Below, piece by piece: positions 29,131-41,386 of a stretch of DNA of 48,866 nucleotides; the first letter of the stretch is position 1; every line of letters begins with the position of its first letter. A program made the translations under genes and the position numbers. This DNA is from Geosiphon pyriformis (Eukaryota; Glomeromycota; Glomeromycetes; Archaeosporales; Geosiphonaceae). The DNA lies in assembly GCA_016748015.1 (NCBI GenBank), contig JAAOMT010000309.1, positions 87,087 to 135,952 on the forward strand, read 5' to 3'. The notes beneath the pieces were generated by a model. The model did not search any database. It was not told the DNA's origin and worked only from the letters and a program-made list of their open reading frames with translations.

Positions 29131-32100
29131 GTGGTCTGGTATAGAAGATTGCTACGTGTAATGTTCGTGGGTTGAACAATCCTGCGAAGCAAAATAATGT
29201 CATTCGTTAGCACAGAGATATGAACAATTTGGTTTCAATTGTTACTGAGACAAAGTTAAAAGATAGAGTTTGGCCTTAGATTGCTAATAAATTCGATGGT
29301 GTTTGGGTCTTTGTTTCTGGTTTGGATTTTGGTTATCTTGGTTCTGGTATGGCGATCATTATAAACAACACTCTGGTGAAACATGTATATAAAGTTGTTG
29401 AGATTTCTAGATGACTTTTGTCTGTCAAGTTGCTCTTTAGAAATAAGCTCTCGGTGTTGATTCTGGGTTTGTATGCAGGTGCTTCAGTGTCTGCACACTT
29501 CTCACAAGCGGATAAAATAAACTTTTTGATTGTTAAAGCTGTTAATAAGTCATCTTTTGTGATATTGGGTGGCAATTTCAATAAAGATGGCTCTCACAGG
29601 TGTGCTAGTTTCAGGAAATGTTTTGATTTGGGTTTGGTCAATGTCTTAGGAGGGAGTTCGTTTGGGAGGAATGCGACTTGGACCAATTCTCGAAGGGTGG
29701 TCAAGGTTATTGATTACGTGTTTGTGTCATTGAGCTTGGTCAATGCAATCTTAGATCAAAGTGTAGCTGGGGTTGATGAATATTTTGATACTGATCATAG
29801 GGCTGTTGCTGTTTCCATGGGCCTGGATGGTCTTTTGGACGTTAATTTGATGTCTCTTCGCAAGCAGGCGAATAAGAATTGATGGAAGTTCAATTTTAAG
29901 GATGCTACGGCTGCCAAATGGGCTGCATTTAAGGAATCTTCTGCTGCCACCGCAGTGATATTTAAGTGCAAGTTTGATGCTGCTCTATTGTTTTTGGATC
30001 TAAATGCTATGTGGAACGTCGTCTGCAAAATTGTGTGCTTATTAGTAAGTGATATTTTCAAACAAAAATGGTTCAAGAATTATGATAATGTGTTTACTAA
30101 GGAATCTTCTAAGTTTCACAAGCTAGAACTTTTGGTGTCTAAACTAGTTAAAACATCACATTTGGTTTCTTCTGAGGAATTTGTTGTACTACTGAGTACA
30201 TGGAATTTATTGGACATTACAAATGCTTCTGTGGTGGAGTCTTTTTTTCTTTTAGGGTTGCATTTTGAGATCATAAGATCTGTCTTGTTCAGAGTTAGGA
30301 AGTTGTATCATTTCTCTAAATTGTTCGAGTTAAAGCATGCTGAAGAATCTCGTATCAGATTAGTAGTTAGTAGGAGGATAGAAAGTTTTAAGGTTGATAA
30401 GGGTCATACAATTAGAAGTGTACTAGAGCGCCCTTTTTGCAAGGTGGTATTAGATCATTTGGTTGTCAATGATAAACTGGTTTTGGATCCTAGTTTGGTT
30501 AAATCTAAGATGGATGTTATCATAGAAGGCTGGACCAGAAAACGTGAGTTGGTTGCTGATGTCTCTGCTGATTGGTGTCACTAGTACCAACCTTTGGAGT
30601 ACGTATTTGATGAGGCATTTTCGAGAATAATAGACCCTAGCTTGGTGTTGTGTTGGACTTGTCTAATGATAAAGCTGCTGGTTTGTCTGGTATTTTGAAC
30701 GAGCTTTGGAAGCATTGTGACAAATCGGTTCTGGATATGTTGTTGGTGCTCTTGAACTCTTGTTTGCTCCATGAGTCAGTTCCTGGTCTTTGGAAAGAAG
30801 CTTGGGTGTCTATGATCCCCAAACCTTATGAGTGGAAAGAAGTTCTTACAAACACCCAACCCATTGCTTTGATTGAAACCACTTGTAAGATCCTTTCAAA
30901 GATTCTCTCAGACAGGATTTCTTTGGTGTGCAGTACTCACAATGTTCTCCGCGGGGACAATTTTTCTGTTTTGAAGGGCACAACAACACAGTCTCCTATC
31001 TTTGCTGTCAGCTCTGTGGTTGAGGATGCTCTGGAAAAAAACCGTGAGCTTTGGCTGGTATTGCAAGACATGAAAAAGACCTATAATTCTGTTGGCTGGG
31101 AGCATTTGAAAAGGAGTCTAATTAGGATTAAGATGTGTGGCAGGTTCATTCGATTTTTTGGTGGCATTCACAATAACCAAGTCAACTGAGTAATGACTGA
31201 CTTTGGCTTAACTGATAATTATCAAGTCTATGATAGTCTCGATCAAGAAAAAGTGTTCTCACTTCTTCTCTAGTGTATATTTTATGATTTTTTTTTGTGT
31301 GAAGTCAAAAGGCAAGAAAAATTTTGTGGATATAAGTTGAATTCTCATTTTATTGCTAAGACTAGCCATGTTGAACCTCAAGCTGGTTTTTCTTCTTTGC
31401 AGCTGGTGCTTTTGTGGATGATACAATTTGGGTCGGCAGCAGTCAGGCTGCAACACAACACATTCTCAATGTTGCTAGTGAATTTTTTAGAATTAATGAT
31501 ATTTCAATTAACAATGACAAAACAGTGGCAATTCCCATTAACTGTAGGGTTGTGAGCCCCTTTTTGACAATCAGTGGTTCACCAATTTCTATTGCCAAAA
31601 AAGGGAAATCTCACTGGTATTTGGACATCTTTCTGTCTACAGATGGTTTGTCAAAGCCCAGTTTGGCCAAGACACATTCGGATATTCGGTTTTTTACCAA
31701 TCTCGTCCTGAAAAAAGCCATTTCTGATAAGCAGTTTTTGTATTTGGTTTCGGTGGTTTTGCAATCCATCATCAGTTATAGAATGCAGTTTAGTTTTGTT
31801 CTGCTTAGTGTTTGCTGTAAATGGGATGCTCTGATTCGTAAAGGCTTCAAATCCAAGGCAGGTCTTCCTTTGGACTTTCCCAATGATGCTCTTCATCATC
31901 CATTCCTTTACGGCTTAAAGACTTTTGAGCAGATTCAGGCTGAAAGTAAGTCGGCATCTGTAGTGTGTTTTGCCAATGCTGTTGGAATCCTGGGTCAGTT
32001 GTTTTTCCATAAGTTTCATGACTTATAGACTTTGAGCTGGCGTTCTGTGCACCCTTTGGTCTCCCCAGTTTGTTTAAAATTAAATCCCTCGAACAATTTT

Positions 32101-33798
32101 CTGGCAGGTGTGGTTCGTATTTTTGCTGACTGCAGCTTATTCTTTAATAGTTCCGGCCCCAGTGCATTCTGATTCTCCCATGGAACTCCCATGTCTTTGG
32201 TTCTTGGGGAGGTGAAATTTTCTAGGTGTTTTTCCTCACTTCGGTGGTATGGAATTGCCTTTGTGGAACAATTGCGTCAACGCAATGATGGTGTTTTTGA
32301 CTGGAAGACTTTCAAGTATTGGAAAAGGCTGGATCCACATGGCCCCATTCCTGATTGGTTTGGTGTCTCTGTTGGTTATCTTGGTGGTGCGAGGTCATCT
32401 TTTTCTGTTCATGGCTGTTCGGTGGGCATTTTTTCTGTTCCTAGTGTTTTGGAATCTACTGATTTTGATTTGGTTCGTAATCGTTTGTTGGGATTGGATG
32501 CTGATAGCCTTTTGGTCTATACTGATGGATCTTTGGCTGGTTTGGGCACTGTCAGTATTAAATCAGGTGCAGTGGTTTTCTTTGATGATATTAATATGGG
32601 TTTAGGTGTTAAGGTCTCAGGTTTGTTGTCATCTACTTTGGTAGAATTGCAAGCTATTGCACTTGCTCTCAAGTGTGTTCCTGCAGTTAGCAAAGTTAGC
32701 TTATTTTCAGATAGTCAGGCTGTATTGGATGCTTGTAGGTCGGAATTGGGTTTTGCGCATCTGGATTTTTGGAATAGTTGTTGGGTGGAGCACCATCATA
32801 TTGCTGGTCTTGTTCGTGCTAAAAGGTTGGATGTCAGCTAATGTAAGGTTAAAGGACATTTTGGCGTTGTAGGTAATAACCGAGCTGATGATCTGGCTGG
32901 CTGTGTGGCTCTTTCTGATTTTGTTCTTCCCCCCCGGCTGGATGAGTGGTTTATTCTGGCTGGTGGTAGTCCAGTTTTGGGTAATTCTAAGCATTTTGTG
33001 CGTGACATTTATTGGTCTATTCATCGTTTACATTGGGGTTTTAGTTCAGGTAATAGGGTTGTCGCTGGCAAATTGCTCACAGATATCGATTGGTGCAGGT
33101 TCTCTTCTGTCTGGCATCCCGATTCACACATGGCTACTGGCTTCACCAGTATTCGGACTGCTGGCTTGTGTACATATTTTATGAAAGCTCTGCATCATAG
33201 ACTGCCTATGGCCGTTCGCAAACGCCTTTATGATAGGAGTTACCCTAGTGTGGTTTGCTTGTTTTGTGGAAATATGGAGGTCTTGGACCATGTTTTTTCT
33301 TGTGATTCTGACTTTGCTAATTATGATCGGCTGCTTGGTGATTTTGCGGTTAAATGGGAAGGCATTTCTGGCCTTCATGGCCCTTCTTCTCGTATGCTGC
33401 AAACTCTTTCTTCATGTATTCTTGACACTTCAGTCTGTGTTGCTCTATGCAAAGGCTTTGTTTTTAATAATTGGTTTTTTGAGGCAGTTTCTGTTTTTGG
33501 TAACCTGAAACTTGCTGGTGTGAAAATTGTGGACTTTGTCTGTGATTTTTGCCTAGCTTTTAGAGATGAGGTTTGGTTGGTCTGTGTCAAACATCATGTC
33601 TTTATGAAGAAGCATGGGTTAATTCCTCGAGACAGTTCTGTGCCAGTTTCTATTTCTGGTCTGTCTTCCCTGTATTCGGCTGGGGTTGTCAGATTGTTGG
33701 GTATTAATGATACATTGGGCATTAGGTTTGGTTTGCGCAAATTTAGTTTGTTTATTTCAGGCACTTTAGATGCGGTTTCTGTTTATATAGGTGCATAG
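29127..33798 (+). pseudogene. LINE-1 ORF2 (endonuclease-RT-RNase H), broken
   Basis: Starts at ATG 29127, overlapping the ORF1 stop (ATGA). The apurinic-type endonuclease has CNVRGLNNP, TETKL, ILGGNFN (family GGDFN; Asp to Asn) and DTDHRAV. RT: VSMIPKPYEWKEVLTN, TYNSVGW (motif A, Asp to Asn), LDQEKVF (motif B), VDDTIWVG (motif C, intact), NNDKTVAIPI. RNase H: VYTDGSL, ELQAIALAL, LFSDSQA, VKGHFGVVGNNRADDLA, all catalytic residues kept. The C-terminus has CLFCGNMEVLDHVFSC, a C-X2-C-X7-H-X4-C zinc motif. About a dozen stops and two frameshifts (about 30620, where sequence is also missing relative to LINE-2, and about 31400) destroy it. The longest open part is 32905-33798. Confidence 0.9.
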
Positions 33799-33929
33799 TA
33801 TTGTTCTGATTGGCCTGAGTGGCTAATCACATGTAGAAAGTGCATGATTCATGCCTAATTTAGATCAATTATTTGATATATGGTTTTAGGTTGTGTTTGG
33901 ACTTCACTCAATAAACGTATAAAAAAAAA
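33799..33929 (+). other. LINE-1 3' UTR and A-tail
   Basis: Short tail shared with LINE-2 and LINE-3: GGCCTGAGTGGCTAATCACA, then ATGTAGAAAGTGCATGA, and a TTGGACTTCACTCAATAAA end before a ten-base A-run. The stem seen in LINE-2 is weakened here by two mismatches. Confidence 0.75.
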
Positions 33930-33941
33930 ATATAAGTTAAA

Positions 33942-34558
33942 TAAATTTATTGTTATATATAATAGTTTTTATAAAGTAATTTTTTTATAATGGCTTAATT
34001 TTAAGTAATTATTTTGGTTTTAAAATATATTTTATTATTTAATAAAATAATTATGTATTTATTAATATTTTTTGATTTTTAATATTAATATTGATTTAAA
34101 AAATAATATATATTAAATATAATATTAAAAAATAACTATTTAATTATTTAATCAAAAATTAAGAGCCATTTTAGTGTTTTTATTAATATATATTTTAACA
34201 AATTTACTAGTATAATTATGTTTTTTAGTTTTTGTTTTAGTTTTAAAATAATATATTAAGATTAATAATATGACTGTTTTTAAAAATACTAAGTATATTG
34301 TTTGTAATACTTATAATTTTATTTGTTATATTTGATAAAAAATTAAATTTAAAACTATTATTATCAATAATATTATATTAAAAAAAATTAATTAATTACA
34401 AATTTCAATAATATGATATTTTAATTTGTATATAATAATAATTTTATAAATAAATATATATTTAAATTATATATATACATAATAAAAACAATTTATAAAA
34501 AAAATTCTACAATAAATTTTAAAAAATTGCTAAATTGACATTTTTTTTTATTAAAGTT
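33942..34558. other. A/T-rich spacer with no recognisable gene
   Basis: Follows the right target duplication of LINE-1. Dominated by A/T runs; no protein-like reading found on either strand. Confidence 0.55.
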
Positions 34559-34607
34559 TTAATAAGTATGATTCAACCATTAATTAAAAATTAAGACCAA
34601 ACTAAAT
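34559..34607 (-). repeat. Probable far 3' end of LINE-3, cut off by LINE-2
   Basis: Minus strand reads ATTTAGTTTGGTCTTAATTT, resembling LINE-2 GCATTTGGACCTTACTCGTT at the same distance past the shared tail motif. AAACTAAAT (34599-34607) recurs at 41535-41543, so this piece and 41535 onward were contiguous before LINE-2 inserted. Confidence 0.5.
34599..34607. repeat. 9-bp target-site duplication of LINE-2 (right copy 41535-41543)
   Basis: AAACTAAAT at both ends. The left A residues can be shared with the tail, so 6-9 bp are certain. It sets LINE-2 at 34608-41534. Confidence 0.75.
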
Positions 34608-34742
34608 AAAAAAATTACTTTTTCTTTCATTGATCTCCTAGTCACAACGAGAGCATTGAGTAGCCAGAGAAATACACTTCTTTTTTCCCTTTTCTCTTTT
34701 AGTTTTTTTGTTATTTCTTTCAATACTCCTTTGTTCGTTACT

Positions 34743-36701
34743 ATGGAACTGGCAAGCTCTTCTGCTGGTGATTCTGGATCTGTTTCAACTGGGTTGGGAA
34801 CCCGGTCTGGCGTTAGAAGCAAGAAGCATGTTGAGGGTGTCTATTCTCGCAGTGCATTATACAAGAAGCCAAGAAAGCCCAAAGCTGCTGGAAGGATGGT
34901 GGATTTGTCGGCTAGTTCTCTCTCTATAGGCATTTTGGGTGCTGATGGGGTAAAACACAAGAAGTCCTAGAGCAGTGAAGTGGAAAGCGATGGTAATAGT
35001 GTCAGCGAGATCTCGGATATGGAAAACTTAAAGAATACGGTTGCAGAGGAAACGAGTTACGTGGATTTGAACGCCTCGAACACTGACAATATGGCAAACA
35101 ATGCCACTCCAAGGATGACAAAGACTGTGACTTACGTGCTGGGCCAACTGCTGAAACCTCCTGCTTTTGACAAAATGAGTGATGATAAGGATGTCTTGGT
35201 AATTTTATTCCCAAAATTCTCTGGTTCCAAGTGCTTGCTGGCAGTTAAGTCATGTGTTGCAGAAAATAGGAATTTTAACCCAGTTAAATCATTTGCCTTG
35301 GATATTGAGATTTCAGCAGTGCCTAAAAAGACAAATGTTGACAGATTAATGGCTGTAAAAAAAATCTTTTATCAAATTGATGGATTTGGGGGAGCTTCGA
35401 CTCTCTCAAAATTTCCAGGAATAATAAAATCCTCATTTACATCTGAAAAAAGTTTGATTAAGGCAAGAAAAATGGCAATCAGTGAAAAAATTTTGGTAAA
35501 TAATGATCTAAGAAAAGTAAACAGCCATTCAGATTGGGAAGTGATCATCAAAGAAATCCCAGTGGATCTTCCCAAATTGGCAATTGAGACAGTGTTCTCC
35601 AAGTTTGACAAGATCATTTCAATCAAAGTGCAGCTTATTGGTCTTTGGCAAAAGGCTCTAGTAAAATATGAATCATCTGAGATAGCTGATTTGGTCGCAG
35701 CTAGATGGTCTGTGCTCATGGGAAAGGATTCTGTTCACGTGGCAAAGGCAAGTATTAATAAACAAACATGGGTATCTAGGGATCAGCATTGGGCGTTGCT
35801 TTACACTCTTCCAGTTGGCACCACCACCCATGATTTGTCTGAATTGGTGGAGATTTATGGTGGGAAAACTTGTTATATTGGCCGTAATCCAACTTCATAT
35901 GTTCGTGATCAGTGTGCTGTGATTTGTTTTGAAAGTGAGGCGTCCAAGTTGGCTGTTATTGGTTCGGTTCCGGTTTTCAAGAGTGCAAGTTTGCATTGGG
36001 CTGGTCTCTCTTTGGCCTGTTGCACAATGTATAAACAATTTGGTCATGTTTCTGGTGTTTGTTCTATGGGTGGGAATTCTGATGCTCACAGTAAGTGGGT
36101 GGTAACTTCTCAGGATTGGGTTCGTCTGGCTAATGTATATAAAAAAAAGCAGGCTTCTATTACTCACCCAGTTTCCTTTGGTGGCAAGACATGGACCCAA
36201 GTTGCTAGTGGCCTTCTCTCTCATGTGGTTCCTTCAGGTTTTTCTGGTGTTGGTGTGAATTTTGGTGCTGAATCTGCCTCAGTGGAATCCTCTCCTTCTG
36301 ATATCTCTGGTTTGTGCAATCAGGTGGCGTCTTTAGAACACTTTTTGGAGCTTTTGACAGACCAAGTTTCTGCCATTGCAAAAAAACTGAGCTGTGTTGA
36401 AGTGGTATCTTCAGTGTCTTCTTCTCTCACCTTCCATCCTGTTGCATCTGCTTCTCTGGCCTCATGCGTGGATTTGGATATGGCACTGGATGTTCCGTTG
36501 GCAACATCTCTTTCTCTTTGCCCAACCATTGATGATGCTGGTTCTGATTTTGGTTCCAGTAGTTTGAAGGTTCTGACTGCCAAGGTTGGTGGTTTGGAGT
36601 CAAAGTTGATGGCTTTGGATGCATCAGTCGGCTCGGTTTTGGCAAGATTGGATATGTTGTGTTCTGGTTTGGGTTCTTTAGTTCTCTCGTTTTCTCAATG
36701 A
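34743..36701 (+). pseudogene. LINE-2 ORF1 (RNA-binding/zinc-knuckle protein), one internal stop
   Basis: 653 codons from ATG 34743 (MELASSSAGDSGSVST) to TGA 36699-36701, broken only by TAG at 34968-34970; 573 codons after it are open. The N-terminus is Ser-rich then basic (YSRSALYKKPRKPKAAGR). The central RNA-binding region (KSFALDIEISAV, VKKIFYQIDGFGGASTLSKF, VQLIGLWQKALVKYE, WSVLMGKDSVHVAK) matches LINE-1. The zinc knuckle is damaged: second Cys is Tyr in CCTMYKQFGHVSGVC (about 36018-36062). The C-terminus has heptad-like helices (LEHFLELLTDQVSAIAKKLS; LESKLMALDASVGSVLARLD). The upstream in-frame TTG at 34656 is not a likely start. Confidence 0.9.
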
Positions 36702-39700
36702 CCAATTTGATTTGGAAGATTGCTACATATAATGTTTGGAGCATGAACATTCCTGCGAAACAGGAAGATATAGTTCGTTGGCACAAGGACATGGGCAATT
36801 TAGTTTCTATTTTTACTGAAACAAAGTTGAAGGATAAGGTTTGTCTCTGGATCATCAACAAGTTTGATGATGTTTGGGTGTTTACCTCTGGTTTGAATTC
36901 TGGATATTTGAGTGCTGGTGTGGCAGTTGTTATGGACTCTTCTTTGGCAAGGCATGTATGCAAAGTTTTTGAAGTGCCTGGCCGGCTTCTGTCTATTAGA
37001 TTACTTTTCAAGAATAAGCTCTCAGTGTCAATTCTGGGGCTCTATGCTGGTGCTTCTTTGGTGGTGTGGTTTTCTCAGGCTGATGAGATTAACTCTCTTA
37101 TTGCAAGGGCTGTTAATGAATCTTCTTTCGTCATTCTCGGGGGTGATTTTAATGAAGATGGTTTTCATAAAAGTGCAAGTTTCAAAAGATGCTTTGATTT
37201 GGGTCTGGTCAATTCTTTGGTTGGTAGCCCGGCAGTGAAAATACCCACTTGGGAAAATTCTAGGGGTGTTAAGAAAACAATTGATTATGTGTTTGTCTCC
37301 TCAAGTCTTGTCAATGCAATAGTGCATCGTGAAGTTTTGAATGTCAGTGGGCATTTTGACATGGATCATCAAGCTGTTTCAGTGGATTTGGGTTTGGGTG
37401 GGCTCTTGGATATGTATTTGAATTCTCTTTGCAAGCAAGCAAATAGAAATAGTTGAAAGTTTGACATCAAAAGTGCCAATAAAGCTAAGTGGTTGGAGTT
37501 CAAGGATGCTTCAGCTGCTAATGTTTCTATGTTCTCAGATGTTTTTGGCATAGCAGTAAGGTTTTCAGATGTGAACATTATGTGGGATATTGTTTGCAAG
37601 ATTATGGTTTTTTCAATAAGTGGGACATTTAAGAAAAAATGGTTCAAAGGTTTTGATGGTGTGTTTACCAAGACTTCTTCTAGGTTTTACAAGCTGGAGC
37701 AGCTGGTTTCTAAGTTGGTCAAGGCTTTGCGTTTGGCTTTTAGTAATGGTTTTGCTTTTTTGTTGGAGGTGTGGCACAGACTCGACTCCCCTGGTGCATC
37801 GGTGGTCAAGTCTCTGTTTCTTTTAGGCTCTAATTTTGATCTTATTTGTTCTGTGCTGGCCAAAGTAAGGAAATCATACCACTTTTTCAAATTATTAGAA
37901 TCCAAGCACGCTGAGAAATCCTCAATCAAGCAGGCTATTAGTAAGAGAATGGAGAGTTTTGAGCTGAACAAGGGTCACACCATTAGGAGTGTTTTGAAGC
38001 GTCTTTTTCACAAGGTGGTCCTAAATCATCTGGTTGTAGAAGATAAGTTGATTTTAGAGCCTGGTTTGGTTAAGTCTAAGGTGGACAAAATTATGGAGGG
38101 ATAGACCAGAAGACGTGAGGTGGTGTCTGACTTATCTGGGGATTGGGCTTGTTAATATTGGCCTCTGAATTACGTGTTTGATGGTACTTTCTCTGATGTC
38201 ATGTGTTCGATTAGTTTTGATGAGTTGTCAGCTGTTGTTAAGGATCTTCCTAATAGAAAAGTGGCTGGTCTTTCTGGTATCTCCAACGAATTATGGAAAC
38301 ATTGTGACAAATCTGTTTTGGATACGCTTTTGGTGCTCTTGAATTTCTGTTTGGTTGGTGAGTCGGTTCCTGGGCCTTGGAGAGAAGCTTGGGTTTCGAT
38401 GATTCCTAAACCATATGAATGGAAAGGAGTTTTCATGAACACCCATCCTATAGCTTTGATTGAAACGGCCTGTAAGATTCTTTCCAAGATTCTTTCAGAT
38501 AGGATCTCTCTGGCTTGCAGCACTTTTGATGTTCTTTGTGGGGACAATTTTTTGGTTTTGAAAGGTATGACAATGCAATCTCCCATTTTTGCTATCGGTT
38601 CTATAGTTAAGGATGCCTTGGAGAAGAACTGTAAACTGTGGCTGGTTTTACAAAACATGTGCAAGGCTTATGACTCGGTTGGTTGGGAACATCTTAGGAA
38701 GAATCTGGTTAAGATCAAAATGTGTGACAGGTTTATTAGATTTTTTGGCAGTATTCACAATGGTCGTATCAACAGAGTGATGACTGACTTTGGCTTGACT
38801 GATGGGTATTGTGTCTATGATGGACTGGATCAGGGAGAAGTTTTCTCGCCTCTTCTCTGGCATATTTTTTATAATCCACTTTTGTGTGAAGTCAAGAGAC
38901 AGGATAGTGTGTATGGCTACAAGTTGAATTTTTATTTCATATTACAAACTGGCCGGGTGGATCCTCAAGCTGGGCTGTCTTTGTTTCTTGCTGCCGGCAC
39001 TTTTGTCGATGATACTATTTGGGTTGGTAGCAGCCAGGCTGCTATACAACGCATTCTTGATATGGCTAGTGAGTTTTTCAGATTTAACGATATTTCTGTA
39101 AATAATGACAAAATGGTGGCCATTCCCATCAATTGCTGGGTGCTGGACCCTCATTTAACTATCAGTGGTGCGCCTATTTCTATTGCCAAGAGAGGGGAAT
39201 TTCATCATTACCTAGGCATTTTTTTATCTTCTGAAGGTCTCTCAAAGCCCAGCTTAGCTAAAGCCCAGGCAGATGTGCGGTTTTTTGTGAATCTAGTTTT
39301 GAGAAAGGCAGTTTCTGATAAACAGTGTGCGTATTTGGTGTCTGCGGTTTTTTTTCCTATTATCAGCTATAGAACTCAGTTTAGTTTCATTTTTGTGGGC
39401 ATTTGTAACAAATGGGATGCTCTGGTGTGCAAGATCTTGAAGTCCAAGTCTGGATTGCTCCATAATTTCCCCAATAATGCACTGCACCACCTCTTATTGT
39501 ACGGTTTGAAAACTTTTGAGCAGATTCAAGCTAAGAGTAAATTGGTGTCTGCTGTTGCTTTCGCAAACTCTGCTGGTATTTTGGGTCACTTTTTTTCTCA
39601 TAGAGCTCATAATCTTCAAGTACTTAGCTGGCGCCCATGTCACCCTTTGCTGTTTTTATCTCGTATTGGTGTTAATTCCTCAAACAATTTTTTGGCTGGT

Positions 39701-41386
39701 GTGGTTCGTATTTTTTCTGGATGTGATTTGTCTTTGGGAGGCCCTCTGGCTTGTGCTTTTTGTCATCAGTGCAGTACTCCTATGTCTTTGGTTCTTGGTG
39801 AATCCTGTTTTTTCAAGTGTATCTCTTCACTCAGGTGTTATGAAATTGCTTTCGTGGAACAGCTTCATGACCGTAATGGTAATGTTTTCAGTTGGGGGAT
39901 CTTCAAACATTGGAAGAGACTAGACCCTCGTGGTCCAGTTCCTTTCTGGTTTGTTCTTTCCGTTTGCTTTCTTGGTAGTGTTGTACCTCTCTTCTCAAAT
40001 TTTTTTTTGGTGGATGGTCATGCTGTGTCTAATATTTGTCTTTCTCATGATTTTGGTGTGGTTTGTAACACTTTGCCAACTGTTGATGCTGTCCGCCTTT
40101 CTGTGTATACGGATGGATCTCTTTCTGGTCTGGGCACTGTTGACATGAGAGCAGGTGCTGCCGTTTTTTTTGAGGACATTAATTTGGGTTTGGGTGTTAG
40201 AGTGTCTGGTTTGGTTTCTTCTATTCTGACGGAGCTGCAAGCCATAGCTTTGGCCCTTGAGTGTGTTCCTTTTTCTCATTTGATTGACTTGTTTTCAGAT
40301 AGCCAAGCTGCTTTGGATGCATGTAGGTCAGAGTCTTTGCTGGTTCATTTGGATTTCAGGAACTACTGTTGGATTGAGCACCATCACATTGTAATCATTA
40401 TTTGTCAAAAAAATTTGGATGTGAATTGGGTTAAGGTGAAAGGTTACTCAGATGTCTCAGACAATGAGCGTGCTGATGTGCTTGCCAAAGATGCTGCTTC
40501 CTCTGCTTGGCACCTACCTCATTTAATCAGTGAACGTTTTCTATGTACTGGTGGTACAGCAGTTTCTGGTAATTCTAGACACTTTGTTCATGATGTTTTC
40601 CGGTCAGTTCATCGAGCTTGTTAGGAGGTTGGAGCAGATTCTCATGTTGTGGATGATAGTTTGCGTGCTGATATCAATTGGTCTAAGTCTTCTATGGTGT
40701 GGCACCCCAATTCTCACTTGGCATCCAGTTTTACCAGCATGTACACAGTGGACTGTTGTACTTACTTTATGAAGGCTCTTCATCATTGGCTTCTTGTTGC
40801 TGTGTACAAGTGTTTATATGATAGGAGATACCCCAGTGTGGTCTGTCTGTTCTGTGGTGATGTTAAGACCTCAGATCATGTCTTTTCGTGTCCTCAGGAT
40901 GCCATTGGCCATGCTCATTTGTTGGGCACTCATGCTTCAGCTTGAGAGGCTCTTTCTGGTTTATCTCGCCCTTTTTCATGTGTCTTACAGGCCTTGGCTT
41001 CTTGTGTTTCTGAAATTGGAGTTGGTGTTGCTCTGTATAAAGGCTTTGTCTTTGATGAATGGTTTTGTGAGTTGGTCTTGGTTTTTAAAGATTCTAAGGA
41101 GGGTACTAAAAGAATTGTGAGCTTTGTGCATGAGTTCTGTCTTGTATTTTGAGATGATATTTGGTTGGTCTGCACCAGACACCGAGCGTTTATGGAAAAG
41201 CACGGTTTGATTCCACATGATGGCTCCATTTCTGCTTCTGTTTCTGGTTTGCCTATGGTGTTTTCGGCTGGTGTGGTTAGATTGCTGGGGGTGGCTGAGG
41301 CTTTTGGAGTTGGTTTCAGGTTTTGTAAGTTTTGTCCATTTTTTTCAGGTATTGGAGATTTGGTTTCTGTGCATATAGATATATAG
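36698..41386 (+). pseudogene. LINE-2 ORF2 (endonuclease-RT-RNase H), six stops, no frameshift
   Basis: 1,563 codons in a single frame from ATG 36698 (MTNLIWKIATYNVWSMN). Stops: TGA 37454, TAG 38102, TAA 38153, TAG 40622, TGA 40943, TGA 41150; at 38102, 40622 and 40943 LINE-1 still has TGG. Endonuclease motifs: TYNV, TETKL, ILGGDFNEDG, DMDHQAV. RT lies in the 816-codon open part 38174-40624: IPKPYEWKGVF, KAYDSVGWEHL (motif A), LDQGEVFSPLLW (motif B), FVDDTIWVG (motif C), NNDKMVAIPI, all catalytic residues kept. RNase H: VYTDGSLSGLG, ELQAIALALE, LFSDSQAALD, VKGYSDVSDNERADVLA (His of KGH is Tyr). C-terminal CLFCGDVKTSDHVFSC zinc motif. It nicks target DNA and copies element RNA. Confidence 0.93.

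Larger units (their letters stand above)
27184..33929 (+). mobile_element. LINE-1: full-length non-LTR retrotransposon (decayed)
   Basis: 6,746-bp element with two ORFs, an A-tail and a 12-bp target duplication. ORF1 is an RNA-binding protein with a zinc knuckle; ORF2 has endonuclease, RT, RNase H and a CCHC motif. The two ORFs overlap by ATGA. It is the same family as LINE-2 but with more stops and two frameshifts. It is visibly richer in G+C than its surroundings. The clade (Tad1, I or related) cannot be fixed by eye. Confidence 0.93.

Noticed and set aside
28133-33508. Many Leu/Trp/Phe-rich plus-frame ORFs (e.g. 32249-32605, 32888-33184)
   Set aside because: Off-frame readings of LINE-1 ORF1/ORF2; the true frame holds RT, RNase H and zinc motifs.
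34656-34742. Upstream extension of LINE-2 ORF1 from an in-frame TTG
   Set aside because: No eukaryotic initiation context; the extension (SLFSFSFFVIS) looks like translated T-rich 5' UTR, and ATG 34743 is in frame.
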